From CAVXXD01 sp963765625 (lineage in GTDB: Bacteria > Actinomycetota > Geothermincolia > Geothermincolales > Geothermincolaceae), in NCBI GenBank assembly GCA_963765625.1, contig CAVXXD010000012.1, positions 62,001-126,000 on the forward strand: DNA of 64,000 nucleotides. The letters are read 5' to 3'. Shown here piece after piece: positions 1-10,451 of the stretch. Made by a program: the position numbers and the translations under genes. Below the pieces are notes generated by a model. It ran no database searches and was not told the origin of the DNA. It was given only the letters and a program-made list of their open reading frames with translations. How positions within the stretch are numbered: position 1 is the stretch's first letter; every line of letters begins with the position of its first letter.

Positions 1-3000
1 CGCTCGGACGGGACCCTGGCAGCCTGGGGGGACGACAACTACGGCGAGGCCACTCCGCTCGCCGGCAACGACTTCGTCGCCGTCGCGGCGGGAGATGAAT
101 TCAGCCTGGCCCTGCGCTTCCAACGGCACTGTCGCGGGCTGGGGATACAACGGGGACGGCGAGTGCAACGCGCCCGCCGGGACGACTACGTCGCCATAGC
201 CGCGGGAGACTGGCACGGCGTCGGCTTGCGCTCCGACGGCTCTCTGGCGGCCTGGGGCTGGAACTACTATGGCCAGCTCGACAACATCCCCGCCGGCAAC
301 GACTTCGTCGCCATCGCGGCCGGTGACTACCACAGCCTGGCCCTGCGCTCCGACGGCACCATGGCGGCCTGGGGATACGACAGCGACGGCGAGGCCACTC
401 CGCTCGCCGGCAACGATTTCGTCGCCGTCGCCGGGGGAAACGAGTTCAGCCTGGCCTTACGATCCGACGGCACCATGGTGGGATGGGGATGGGACAGCCA
501 GGGCCAGTGCACGCCACCCACCGGGAACGACTTCACCGCGGTTGAAGGGGGGTACGCACACGGCCTGGCCCTTGCACTCCGACGGCTCCCTGGCCGCCTG
601 GGGGTACAACGGATACGATCAATGTAATGTGCCATCCGGAGACCAATTCGCCGCCGTTTCGGCAGGGGGCTATCACAGCCTGGCCATCGCCCAGCGCCCT
701 GCGCCCACGGTAACGTCTATCGCGCCGAACTCCGCCACCAATGACGGAGTATTGAGCGTGACCGACCTGGCCGGCACCGGCTTCTACAACGCCGGCTACA
801 ATGGCGCCCCCACGGTTTCTTTGAAGAAACTGGGCGAGAGCGACATCGTGGCTACCAACGTGGTGGTGGTATCGGACACGCAGATCACCTGCGACCTCGA
901 CCTCACCGGCGCGGCCGCCGGCACCTGGGACGTGGTGGTCACCAACCACGACGGCCAGAGCGCGACCCTGGCCTTCGGCTTCAGGGTGCAGTTGGGGTGG
1001 GGTTCCCTGGAGGCCTGGGGCTACGATGATTTCGGCCAGGTCGGCAACACCCCAGCCGGCAACGACTTTGTAGCCGTGGCGGGAGGAGAGCACCACAGCC
1101 TGGCCCTGCACTCGGACGGTTCCCTCGCGTCCTGGGGGCGAGACAACTATAACCAGGTTGGCCACACCCCCACCGGCAACGACTTCGTCGCCGTGGCGGC
1201 GGGAGGCAACCACAGCCTGGCCCTGCGCTCTGACGGTTCCCTCGAGGCATGGGGCAACGATTCCAAGGGCCAGGTCGGCGAAACCCCGGCCGACAGCGGC
1301 TATGTAGCCGTCTCGGCGGGATACGAATACGGTATGGCCTTGCGTTCCGACGGCTCTATCGTGGCCTGGGGTTGCGACGATTACGGCCTGACCACGCCGC
1401 CCACCGGCAACGACTTCGTGGCCATAGACGCGGGGGACTATCACGGCCTGGCCCTGCGCGCTGACGGGTCCATGGTGGCCTGGGGCAACAACAGCTGGGG
1501 GCAGTACAGCGTCCCTACTGGCAACGACTTCGTGGCCATCTCGGCGGGAGCCTACCACAGCCTGGCCCTGCGCTCCGACGGGTCCCTTGCGTCCTGGGGC
1601 TTCGACAATCTCGGTCAGGTCACCGATACCCCCACTGGCAGCGACTTCGTGGCCGTAAGCGCGGGATTTTATCACAGCCTGGCCTTGCACCTGGATGGTA
1701 CCATCGCGGCTTGGGGGAACAACGGCTCCGGCCAAGTCGGCAACGTGCCCGCCGGGAACGATTTCTTGGCCGTCTCGGGCGGGGGCTTCCATAGCTTGGC
1801 CATCGCCCAGCACCCCGCCCCCACGGCGGGCTCTATCGATCCCGTCTATGGGATCAATGACCGGAACGGTCGCGTGACCGACTTGGCCGGCACCGGCTTT
1901 CTTCCCGGAGCCACGGTTTCTTTAAAGAAGGCCGGCCAGGCCGACATCGCCGCCACCAACGTGGTGGTGGTTTCGGACACGCTGATCACCTGCGACTTTG
2001 ACCTGAACGGGGCGGCTGCCGGCGCCTGGGACGTGGTGGTCACCAACCCCGACACCCAGGAGGGCACTCTCGCGGGAGGGTTCATGGTGTATAGCGCCTC
2101 CCTTCAGCGACGAGTTCTCATCGGATCCCCTGGACGCGGGATGGACCTGGACCGATCCGCTGGGCGGCTGCACCAACAGTCTCACTGCTAACCCTGGCTA
2201 CCTGCGCGTCAGCGTGCCGGACGGCGAGCACGATATTTGGCCGACCACGAACTGCAACGCGCCGCGGATGACCTGCAGCCGGTGACTGGGGGATTTCGTC
2301 ATCGAGACCAGGGTGCTGTTCGACCCGCAGTATGATCCGCCAGAACGCCGGTATCCTGGATTGGAAAGACGCCGACAACTTCGTGCGGCTTGACCGGCGG
2401 TTTAGATCACGGCGGGCAACAGCGTGCTGCTGTCGGGAGAGATCGGAGGGGTCTGGGCTGAGCATATCGGTCTCCTGCACCGGCGTCGACACCTACCTGC
2501 GACTGGTGAGAACCGACAACGATTTCACCGGCTACTACAGCACTGACGGGGTCAACTGGACCCTGGTGGGTAGCAGGACCATGGCGGTCAGCCGGACCCG
2601 TTCGACGCCGGGCCTCGATGGTCGTGGACCAGTACCAGGACAACGCCATCTCCGCCGACTTCGACTACTTCCACTACAACCGCCACTTCGTCAACGCCGC
2701 CGTTTCCGGCGGGCACGGCACGGCCACCCCGGCTACCCAGGCGGTGATTGAGAGGCGGCAGCGCCAGCGTGACCCTGGCCCCCGAGGCGCATTACCACGT
2801 GGCTTCAGTGACCGACAACGGTTCGCTGATCACCCACCACTCGCCGACTTCTTCTTACACCATCAACCCCGTCACCAACAACCACAACGTCGTGGCGACC
2901 TACGCCATCGACACCTTCGACATCACCGCTTCGGCCGGGGCCAACGGTAGCGATCATCGCCCTCAGGAGTGACCAGCGTGGACTACGGCGCCAGCCAGGC

Positions 3001-4643
3001 TTACACCATCACCCCAGCCGCCGGCTACCACGTGGCCGACGTTAAGGTCGAGGGGGCAAGCGTGGGAGCGGTGACCACCTACGACTTCACTAATGTGACG
3101 GAAAACCACACCATTGCCGCCAGCTTCGCCATCAACACCTACACCATCACCGCCTCGGCCGGCGAGGGCGGGGCCATCACCCCCTGCGGGACGGTGACCG
3201 TCAACCACGGGGCCTCCCAGGCCTTCACCATCACCCCGGATGAGGGCTGGCACGTGGCCGACGTGACGGTGGACGGCGTCTCCCGGGGCGCGGTGACCAC
3301 CGTACAACTTCTCGGGCGTCACCGCCAACCACACCATCAGCGCCACCTTCGCCGAGGACATCTCGCCCCTGGCCACCTGGTACCTGGCCGAGGGCTCCAC
3401 CAACTGGGGATTCGACTGCTACATCTCCATCGTCAACCCCAATTCCGAAGCAGTGGAGGTGGAGCTGACCTACATGACCGGAAGCGGCGCGGTGGCCGGC
3501 CCCACCGTGACCATGCCGGCCATGAGCCAGGCCACCGTCTTCCCCTCGGCCACCCTGGGAGCGGCCGACTTCTCCACCAAGGTCGAGTGCACCGACGGCC
3601 AGGCCATCAGCGTGGACCGCACCATGTACTGGACCGGGACGCACCTCAACCGTGGCCGAGGCCCACTGCGCCACCGGGGTCACCTCCCCCGCTACCACCT
3701 GGTACATGCCGGAAGGCTCCAGTCCAACTGGGGATTTGAGTGCTTCGTGCTCATCCAGAACCCCGGAGACGCCCCCACCGAGGCCACGGTCACCTGGATG
3801 ATCGAGGGCGGCTCCCCCCAGGCCACCAACGTCACCGTCGGCGCCACCTCCCGCTCCACCTTGAACATGGCCGACTACATCGGGGCTGCCGACGCCTCCA
3901 TCAAGGTGGAATCGGACTCCGCGGTCATCTGCGAGCGGGCCATGTACCGGAACGACAGAAGAGAGGGCCACGACTCCGGGGGCACCCCCACCGCGGCCGC
4001 CGACTACTACCTGGCCGAGGGCTGCACCGGCTTCGGCTTCACCACCTACGTCCTGGTCCAGAACCCCAACCACACCCCCACCGACGTGGAGATCACCTAC
4101 CAGGCCGCCTCCGGCCCGGTCGCCGGCCCCGCCTTCACCATGCCCGCCAACTCCCGCAAGACCATCAACGTCAACGACACCACCGCCATCCCCGGGCCCG
4201 ACCCCTCCTTCTCCACCCACGTCCACGGGGATCAGCCCCATCATCGCCGAGCGGGCCATGTACTGGAACGGGGGAGACGACAGCGCCCAGGTCTGCCACG
4301 ACTCCATCGGCCTGTCCGCCCCCCACACCACCTGGTACCTGGCCGACGGCCAGACCTCCGAAGGAAGGGAGACCTGGACCCTGGTCCAGAACCCCAACGG
4401 CTTCGACGTCACCGTGCAGGTCACTTACATGACCCCGGATGGATCGGGCAACGTGGTCAGGGACGAGACCATCCCGGCCGACTCCCGCAGACCTTCAACA
4501 TGGCCGAGCACTCGGGCATCACCGGCGGGCCGGCCATCATGGTGGGCACCGTCGGCTCGGCCACAAGGTGATGGTGCGAGCGGGCCATGTACTGGAACAA
4601 CCGCGGCACCGGCACCGACACCATCGGGGGCTACGCCGACTAA
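1..4643 (+). CDS. Giant secreted repeat protein A, 5'-truncated and frameshifted
   Basis: The gene enters from the left edge and ends at a TAA. In order it encodes an RCC1-like block (six repeats visible, the first cut off), an IPT/TIG domain (about 700-980), a complete seven-repeat RCC1-like block (about 990-1810), a second IPT domain, and a DUF1349/concanavalin-like segment (about 2100-2640; FSDEFSSDPLDAGW is readable across frames). Divergent InlB-type repeats (about 2680-3370) and four C-terminal modules starting near 3379, 3698, 4003 and 4330 (W/YYLAEG followed by LVQNP) complete it. The frame changes at about 118, 160, 575 and 2090 and repeatedly between 2300 and 4580, always within conserved repeats. 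Sequence error is therefore more likely than decay. The domains suggest an extracellular surface protein. No catalytic motif is seen and the ligand is unknown. Confidence 0.8.
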
Positions 4644-4644
4644 C

Positions 4645-4680
4645 GTGTGGAGGTTGGTGCCTGTCGCTCAACCTCCACAC
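4645..4680. repeat. 12-bp perfect inverted repeat after gene A
   Basis: GTGTGGAGGTTG pairs perfectly with CAACCTCCACAC across a 12-base loop containing GTGCCTGTC. A related sequence (GGTGCCTGTC, then AACCTCCACA and TGACAG) follows gene D at 35.4 kb. It resembles short REP-like intergenic palindromes. It could also act as an mRNA 3' stabiliser. Confidence 0.7.
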
Positions 4681-4695
4681 CGACAGTGACAACGA

Positions 4696-4727
4696 AGGCC
4701 CCGGGAGACCGGGGCCTCTTCGTTTTC
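4696..4727 (+). terminator. Rho-independent terminator of gene A
   Basis: A 9-bp GC stem (AGGCCCCGG / CCGGGGCCT) with a GAGA loop is followed by a T-rich tract. The stem-loop is identical to those after genes B and D. Confidence 0.85.
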
Positions 4728-4825
4728 TTCAAACCGCGATTTTGTCACCCCATGAATTTATCCTTTGCAAAAAGGCTATTGTCACTATAATCTTCTGAAG
4801 TCACGAAGATGAGGGGAGATAGAGC

Positions 4826-5303
4826 ATGGATATAGAAGAGTTCGACTTTGAAGATATTGAGCTGTTGACGTCTGCATCTGGCCATAACCAACCTGAGCCT
4901 GGCCTCCATCCACGGGGCGGAGGGCAAGCTGGACAAGGCCATCAACGAATACTCCAGGGCCCTGGAGTTCGACCCCAACCTCTACGCGGGCTACGTCAGC
5001 CGCGCCAGGCTGTTCCGGCGCAAGGGTGAGCCCAACAAGGCCCTGGCCGACATGAGCCGGGCCATCCACCTGGAACCGGAGGTGGCCAGCACCTACCTCT
5101 GGCGCGGGGACATCTACCTCGAGCAGGGGGACAAGCGGGCCGCCAAGCAGGACTATCAGACCGCCCTGCAACTCTCGCCCAAAAACCCCGAGGCCGTCAG
5201 GCGCATGGAGATACTCAAGGGGCTCAAAGCCGCCGGGCGTAAGGTGCCCCCGCCCACCCAGGCCAAGACGTCGCAGCCTCGCCAGGGCAAAGGCTGTTCC
5301 TGA
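4826..5303 (+). CDS. Small TPR-repeat protein (one frameshift)
   Basis: The start is the ATG after GGGGAG with 8 bases of spacing. The first 15 or so residues are acidic (MDIEEFDFEDIELL). The frame then shifts near 4875, and the downstream frame reads about 140 residues with two to three TPR units. Visible TPR signatures include A-I-N-E-Y-S-R-A-L-E-F-D-P-N and A-L-A-D-M-S-R-A-I-H-L-E-P. The tail is basic and proline-rich and ends in GKGCS. TPRs mediate protein-protein contacts; no partner can be inferred here. The protein has no signal peptide and is probably cytoplasmic. Confidence 0.75.
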
Positions 5304-5358
5304 CCCCTGCCTTTCTGCCTTGTTTTCAGTGGTCCATCCGGGCTGCTAGAATATTCTC

Positions 5359-5697
5359 ATGAAGAAGAGGGGCTACCTGAGGGCTACGGAATATCTCGCC
5401 GGCGCGGCGTTGTGCGTGGCAACCGCCGCGATGCTGATCGCGCGCTTTCCCGACGCCTGGGACAGCCAGGTTCTCAATCCGGTCATCTGCCTGGCCAAGT
5501 ACGTTCTGCCGGCCATGGGGCTGCTCCTGCTGCTGGAAGGCGCCTGGAGCCTGCGCCTGGCACTGAAGGGCAGGGAACAGTATTGCCTGGCGGCTTCGAT
5601 GATGGTGCGCCTGCAGCAGCATTGGGATCGCCGGGACCGGGAACTCCATAGAGAGCCCCCGCCGGAGCGGGCGGCGCGGCAGCCTGAGGGCAGCTGA
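5359..5697 (+). CDS. Small two-helix membrane protein, unknown function
   Basis: The 112-residue protein has two hydrophobic helices (about residues 10-27 and 45-63) and a charged, arginine-rich C-terminus, so it is probably an inner-membrane protein with a cytoplasmic tail. No Shine-Dalgarno site is visible. A TAGAAT hexamer lies 6 bases before the ATG, so the transcript could be leaderless. I do not recognise the family. It converges on the chagasin-like gene, with 12 bases between the stop codons. Confidence 0.55.
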   Translation: MKKRGYLRATEYLAGAALCVATAAMLIARFPDAWDSQVLNPVICLAKYVLPAMGLLLLLEGAWSLRLALKGREQYCLAASMMVRLQQHWDRRDRELHREPPPERAARQPEGS

Positions 5698-5709
5698 CGG
5701 GAGGCGTCC

Positions 5710-6201
5710 TTATTTCACTTCTACGGTGTAGGTCACCTCGTCCGCTTTTTCCGAAGGGGTGACGCTCTGTTTCATGTACCCGAGGGTTATCTTCGCCTTG
5801 CCCGGCCCGTCGGCCCGGAAGGTCCAGATGTCGGTGCCGGCGGCGCCGGGGACGGCGGGTTCGGCGGCCGGTAGCCGGCGCTGACCATCCGTCACCACGC
5901 GGGAGTTGAGCTGCTCGGTGAGCACCCAGCTGAAGCCGGTGGAGGGGTTGGACTCCAGCTCGATGGTGAACTCGTCGCCCGTGCTGCAACCTGATGGTCT
6001 TCGAAGGGTCGGTGTAGACGCCGGGGCCGCTGGGGCCGTCGTCTCCGCCGCCGGATACCGCGACCAGCAAAAGCGCCACGCCGGCGATCAACAGCAGAAC
6101 AACCACCCCGGCGACGAGAAATTTCTTCCTGGTGTCGCGCGTCGGCGGCTCCGGGGAGTCGGCGGCGTTACAATTTCCACTTTCGTGTTTTCTTCCGTCA
6201 T
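5710..6201 (-). CDS. Membrane-anchored chagasin-type (I42) cysteine protease inhibitor, frameshifted
   Basis: The start is an ATG with AGGAGG five bases upstream. A short acidic N-terminus (MTEENTKVEIV) leads to one transmembrane helix rich in V, L and A, then a glycine-rich linker and an I42 fold. The fold shows NPSTGFSW (the chagasin L2 NPTTG motif) and a G-T-D-x-W-x-F strand typical of the family. The C-terminus reads ITLGYMKQ, where the family usually has an RPW-like L6 loop. Frame breaks at about 6150 and 5985 interrupt the gene, but homology continues on both sides. Chagasins block papain-family (C1) proteases. Here the inhibitor domain would face outwards, tethered to the membrane. Confidence 0.75.
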
Positions 6202-6226
6202 CGTTCCTCCTGATCTCTTGCGGATG

Positions 6227-6736
6227 TTACCACTTATTGTAGTGGACCCGCGACGGCTGGTAGCGGTCGGCCGGCCCGGGGTCTTCCGCCGGGTATCCCA
6301 CGGCGATGACGCAGAAGGGCATCACCCGCTCGGGCAGGGCGAAGAGCTCGCGCATCCCGGCCACCCGTTCCTCTCGCGGGTGGACCCCCAGCCAGACCGT
6401 GCCCAGCCCCAGGGCGCGCGCCGCTATCAGCAGGTTCTCCACCGCGGCGGCGCAGTTCTGCTCCCAGTAGTCCCGGTACGATTCCTGCTCCAGGTCGGCC
6501 GCGACCAGCACGGCCAGCGGCGCCTGCCTCACGCAGGCGGCGTAGGGGTGGTAGTCGGGGATGCGGTCCTTGACCGCCGGGTCCCGCGCCACCACGAAAT
6601 GCCAGGGTTGCTCGTTGCGGGCCGAGGGCGCGGCCATGGCCGCCCGCAGCAGCTTCTCCAGGTCGGCCTCGCTCACCGGCCGGTCCTGGTAGCGGCGGAT
6701 GCTCCGCCGCGTCATGATGGCTTCCAGCGCTTCCAT
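6227..6736 (-). CDS. Nitroreductase-family FMN oxidoreductase
   Basis: The protein has 169 residues. The start was chosen at MEALEAI because AAAGGAGG precedes it; an upstream in-frame extension runs into an inverted repeat and is rejected. The N-terminal RRSIRRYQDRPV is the classic FMN phosphate-binding motif. APSARNEQPW and the C-terminal GLGTVWLGV and VIAVGYPAE are also typical. Members reduce nitro groups, quinones or flavins with NAD(P)H. The substrate cannot be read from the sequence. It lies 25 bases upstream of the chagasin-like gene and may be co-transcribed with it. Confidence 0.88.
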   Translation of the reverse strand: MEALEAIMTRRSIRRYQDRPVSEADLEKLLRAAMAAPSARNEQPWHFVVARDPAVKDRIPDYHPYAACVRQAPLAVLVAADLEQESYRDYWEQNCAAAVENLLIAARALGLGTVWLGVHPREERVAGMRELFALPERVMPFCVIAVGYPAEDPGPADRYQPSRVHYNKW

Positions 6737-6755
6737 GCAGCCTCCTTTCGAGGAA

Positions 6756-6857
6756 AAGAAATTTGGGGTCAGACCCCTTCTTTCGTTTCTATGATACGCG
6801 ATTATACGGCTGCCGCCGATGGAGAAAAGAAAGAAGGGGTCTGACCCCAAATTTCTT
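6756..6857. repeat. Pair of inverted REP-like palindromes (GGGGTCAGACCCC)
   Basis: Two 34-base arms (6756-6789 and 6824-6857) are inverted copies with one mismatch, separated by 34 bases. Each arm contains GGGGTCAGACCCC flanked by A/T-rich AAGAAATTT and TTCTTTC. A similar pair lies at 62.85-62.95 kb and a fragment at 53.45 kb. It resembles REP/BIME elements mobilised by REP-associated transposases, but no such gene is in the window. Confidence 0.8.
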
Positions 6858-6862
6858 AAGAA

Positions 6863-6890
6863 GAAGGCCGGCCCCGCGGGACCGGCCTTC
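6863..6890 (-). terminator. Terminator of the thiolase/DUF35 operon
   Basis: On the minus strand a 9-bp stem (GAAGGCCGG / CCGGCCTTC) is followed by TTCTTCTT, 15 bases after the stop of the last DUF35 gene. Confidence 0.65.
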
Positions 6891-6904
6891 GGGTCGATAC
6901 GGTA

Positions 6905-7391
6905 CTATTCCTTCAGCAAAGTGCCGTGGGAGACGTCGTCGAGGACGCCGTGCGGGTTTTCCGGCCAGCACCAGCTTGACGCGCATGCCCACGTAGACCT
7001 CTTCCGGCTTGGCGTCATCCAGGGTCACCACGGTCATGGTGTCCGAGCCGTCCAGCATGATGCCGGCGATGACCAGCGGCGGTTCGGCGGGGGCGCCATC
7101 GTCGACGGTGGTCCCGCCCTCGTACTTCCAGGCGCCGGTGAAGGTGTAGGTGGTGACCGTGCCGGTGTCCTTGATCTCGACGTACTCGTCGGGCTTGCCC
7201 ATGCAGCGGCAGTAGGGCTTGGGCAGGAAGTAGACCCGCCCGCAGTCCGGGCACTTCAGTTCCCGAGCAGCTTGTGCTCCTTGAAGGCCTCCGGCTCTTG
7301 GTGATCAGAGCCCGATGCTCTCCTGCTTCCAGACCCAGTGCTCCAGGGGCCAGGAACCCTCGATGGACGTGGTCACTTCTTTGTATTCCAT
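6905..7391 (-). CDS. DUF35 zinc-ribbon/OB-fold protein (frameshifted)
   Basis: The start ATG follows GAGGAGGT. After a helical N-terminus, a rubredoxin-like ribbon reads LKCPDCGRVYFLPKPYCRC (C-x2-C and C-x-C). An OB-fold follows (GTVTTYTFTGAW, GSDTMTVVTLDD, GMRVKLVLAG). Frame shifts at about 7307 and 6958 break it; the corrected C-terminus reads HGVLDDVSHGTLLKE. DUF35 proteins are obligate partners of thiolase-fold enzymes in HMG-CoA synthesis, steroid side-chain cleavage (ChsH2/Ltp) and benzylsuccinate oxidation (BbsA/BbsB). Its ATG begins two bases after the thiolase-like stop, so the two are probably made together. Confidence 0.82.
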
Positions 7392-7392
7392 G

Positions 7393-8628
7393 TTATGACC
7401 TCCTCGGGGTGTCGGAGAGCACGGCTACGACGTTGAGGTTGACCGCGCCGCCCCAGCCGTGGGCCACGGCCTTGTGGACCTCCTTGGGCACCTGGCGCTC
7501 GTCGGCCTCGCCCATGATCTGCAGGGCGGCCTCGGAGATCCGCTCCATGGCGGAGGCGCCGATGGCGTTGGTGGAGATGACCCCACCCGAGGCGCAGACC
7601 GGCAGGGCGCCGTCGAGGTTCATGGAGCCGGAGTCCAGGATGGCGGGGGCTTCGCCCGGGTCGCAGAGGAGCAGCGCTCGTAGAACATCAGCATCTGGTG
7701 GGCGAAGGGGGCGTAGGGCTCGGCTACGTCGATCTCGTTGCGCGGGTCCTTGATGCCGGCCAGGTCGTAGGCCCACTGCGCGGCCAGCTTGCAGCCCTCC
7801 TGGGCGCCGGGGTCGGCGTGGGTGGTGCCGGAACCGGCGATACCGACCAGGGCGGCCTCTTCGGAGCAGGAGGCGCACCGAGAGTATGTAGGCCGGGCGC
7901 TTCTTGAGCTTCTTGGCCTTCTCGCCCGTGGTCAGCAGCATGGCGCAGGCGCCGTCGGTGGAGGGGCAGACGTGCCCGAAGCGGATGGGGTACTGAAGAA
8001 GGACGGTCTCGGCCACCTGCTCCGGGGTTAGTCCCGGCTGCTTGATGTGGGCGTAGGGGTTGAGGGCGGCGTTGTTGCGGCAGAGGGCCGCCACCTTGTC
8101 CAGGTGCTCGGTGGTGCAGCCGCTGTCTCTTCATGTAGGCGGCGGCCTGGTACACCGCCACGCCTACCGCGCCCCCGCCGAACTTGACCAGGAAGGCGGG
8201 GTCGACGCCCAGCTGGAACTGGGCCGCCGCGTCGGCGATGGCCACGGTGTTCAGGCCGATGGTCTGAGTTGCCGTCGGACTGCTTCTCGAAGGCGATGAC
8301 CATCACCGTGTCGTACAGGCCGGAGGCCACGGCGTAGTAGCCGCCGTGCACCACCGAGCCGCCGGTGGTGCCGCCGGTGGTGATGCGGAAGAAGGGCTTG
8401 TTGTAGTAGCCCCAGTGGCCGCCGCCCCATTCCTCGGGCAGGTTGACGCCCTCGAAGGCGGGCATGTTGCCGGAACACGAAAGCGTCGACGTCCTTGGCC
8501 TTGAGGCCGGCGTTCTCGTAACAGGCGCTTACCGCTTCCCAGATCAGCTCGGCGATGTTGACGTCACGCCGCTTGCTGACGTGCTTGGAGTAACCGACTC
8601 CCGCTACCGCTACATCAGTGTGTGCCAT
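7393..8628 (-). CDS. Thiolase-like (SCP-2 type) protein, subunit 2, frameshifted
   Basis: This is a thiolase-superfamily protein of the acetyl-CoA acetyltransferase/lipid-transfer type. It starts MAHTDVAVAGVGYSKHV one base after the preceding stop (TAA-C-ATG); an overlapping GTG at 8637 is an alternative. The C-terminal half shows SGSMNLDGALPVCASGG, the usual SGG loop. By eye, the region that carries the nucleophilic Cys reads ITTGGTTGGSVVHGG and has no Cys. The usual C-terminal GHP histidine motif is replaced by STNAIGAS. Frame breaks near 8470, 8270, 8135, 7880 and 7684 split it. It probably forms a complex with the neighbouring thiolase-like and DUF35 proteins. The reaction is unknown. Confidence 0.75.
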
Positions 8629-8629
8629 G

Positions 8630-9773
8630 TTATTCACCCCCCAGCGCGAAGACGACTTGTTCCTGGGCGCAGATGCCGGTCTGGCCGGTGGCGATGGCGG
8701 TCTTGACGCCGTCCACCTGGTGGTCGCCGGCCTCGCCGCGGATCTGCATGACTGCCTCGATGACGCGGGTCAGGCCGGTGGCGCAGACCACGTTGCCGGA
8801 GATGGCCCCGCCGGAGGCGTTGACCGGCAGCTTGCCGCCCATGGCGGTGGCGCCGGAGTCGAAGAAGGCGCCGCCCTGGCCGGCCTCGCAGAGGCCCAGG
8901 GCCTCGTAGGCCATCAGTTCTTCGTGGGCGAAGTTCTCGTGCACCTCGGCCAGCTGCACGTCGGAGGCGGTGATGCCGGCCATGGCGTAGCAGGCCTTGG
9001 CCGCGCGCTCCAGCGAGCCCAGCTTGGCGAGGGACTTGCGCTCGGTCAGGTAGGAGTCGTGGTTGAAGCCCATGCCCTTGACCCAGACCGGCTTGTCGGC
9101 CTTGAGGGCGGATTTGCCGGAGGCGATGACCATGGCGCAGCACCCGTCGGCACAGGGGCGCCACCATCTTCTCGGTGATGGGGTCGTAGAGCTTGCGGGA
9201 GCCGAGCACCGCGGCGGCGTCCGCCCCGGCCAGGCTCTGCACCGCCAGGGGGTTACGGGAGGCGTTGTCGAGGTTCTTGGCGGCCACGCCGGCCACCTGC
9301 TCGAGGGTGGCGGCGCCGGAGTCGATGTAGGCCTGGGCCTGCAGGGCCGCGGCGGAGACCTCGTTCAGCAGGCCGCGCTGGCGGTCCCAGGTCGGGTCGA
9401 GCATCATGGTGCCGGCGAAGAGGCTCCAGTTGTAGACCGATGCCTGGCTCTCGCCCAGCACGATGGAGACCTCGTGGTCTCCGGACATGAGGCGCATGAT
9501 GGCGTAGAGGAGGGCGTAGGCCCCGTCCATCTCCACCTTGGACTCGTTCTTGCGGTAGGAACCGACCACCTCGACCAGGCGCATGTTGGAGATGGTGCGC
9601 CCGTCCAGGTAGTCGTTGTTGGCGGTGACCACGGAGTACTTGTCGGTCTGCTTGAGACCGGCCTTGGCCATGACTTCCCTGGCCACGTCGAGCACCATGA
9701 GCTCGCGGGAGTTCTCCGAGTCCAGCTTGATGGGGGACTGGGCGTATGAGATTACGGCGATGTCTTTATCCAT
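8630..9773 (-). CDS. Thiolase-like (SCP-2 type) protein, subunit 1, one frameshift
   Basis: About 380 residues, starting MDKDIAVISYAQSPI behind AAGGGGGAGG. Thiolase-fold landmarks include RLMSGDHEVSIVLGESQAS (N-terminal half) and HENFAHEELMAYEALGLC, GGKLPVNASGGAISGN (C-terminal half). Frame breaks once near 9153. The stretch before RLMSG reads VEMDGAYALLYAIM, without the expected catalytic Cys, and SGNVVCATG replaces the usual GHPxGATG. This suggests an aldolase-like or structural role rather than classical thiolysis, as known for Ltp/DUF35 aldolases, but that is inference. The operon order is DUF35, this gene, thiolase-like 2, DUF35. Confidence 0.82.
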
Positions 9774-9785
9774 GTTCCCTCCCCC

Positions 9786-10245
9786 TTATGCCTTCTCGTA
9801 GCCGGCCAGGCGGTCCAGCGGGTTCTCGGCGCCCGAGTCGATGACCGCTTTGACCTTCATGCCGATGGAGCAGTCGCCGCCCTTGAGGCTGCCGACCAGG
9901 CAGGTGTCGGCGCCCTCGTGCTTGACCATGGCGATGATCTCGGGAGAGGCGAGGTCCTCCAGCTGGCCGTTGGCGCCCATCTTGGTGAAGGCCTTGGTGA
10001 AGGAGACCACGGTCCCCTCCAGGGGCAGGTCCACCCAGTCCTCGTTCTTGACCATGCAGACCTCGCAGATCATGCGCGGCGGGTACGAAGACGCGCCCGC
10101 ACTTCGGGCACTTCGAGGCCCTGAGCTTGCCTTCCTTCATCCCGTCGAAGAAATACTCCATCCAGTTCCCCACCGACCATGCGAAGGGCGGGTTGAACAT
10201 GGGGATGGACGACCTCGGCACGGGGCCGATGTCACTGCTTCCCAT
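9786..10245 (-). CDS. DUF35 zinc-ribbon/OB-fold protein, first gene of operon (frameshifted)
   Basis: The start ATG follows GGAAAGGAGTG. A helical N-terminus (NWMEYFFDGMKEGKL) precedes the ribbon ASKCPKCGRVFVP. After a frame break near 10085 the second half of the ribbon reads PPRMICEVC. The OB-fold follows (LEGTVVSFTKAFTKMG, EIIAMVKHEGADTCLVGSL, GMKVKAVID). It lies 12 bases upstream of thiolase-like subunit 1. DUF35 proteins bind acyl-CoA and close the active site of thiolase-like partners. Confidence 0.82.
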
Positions 10246-10394
10246 TCGATCACTCCTTTCCACGTAGCCTTACAACGCACAATTTACAACGCACATAAGT
10301 ACACCATGGACCCTAATTTACCTGCCCGTACATTCTATAAGAAATTATGACGCAGGGATAGCGAGATTGTGACTTGGTCGACCGGCGGGCGAGG

Positions 10395-10423
10395 TTTGCC
10401 GCCGCGGGGTGGTTGTGTATAAT
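10395..10423 (+). promoter_or_regulatory. Promoter of the tRNA gene
   Basis: TTTGCC, 17 bases, then a perfect TATAAT, 28 bases upstream of the mature tRNA. Confidence 0.65.
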
Positions 10424-10451
10424 GATTGATGTTCTTTTCAGTAACATATGC

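Noticed and set aside
6737..6850. N-terminal extension of the nitroreductase
   Set aside because: It would be translated from the inverted repeat. The family N-terminus and a strong ribosome site lie at 6736.
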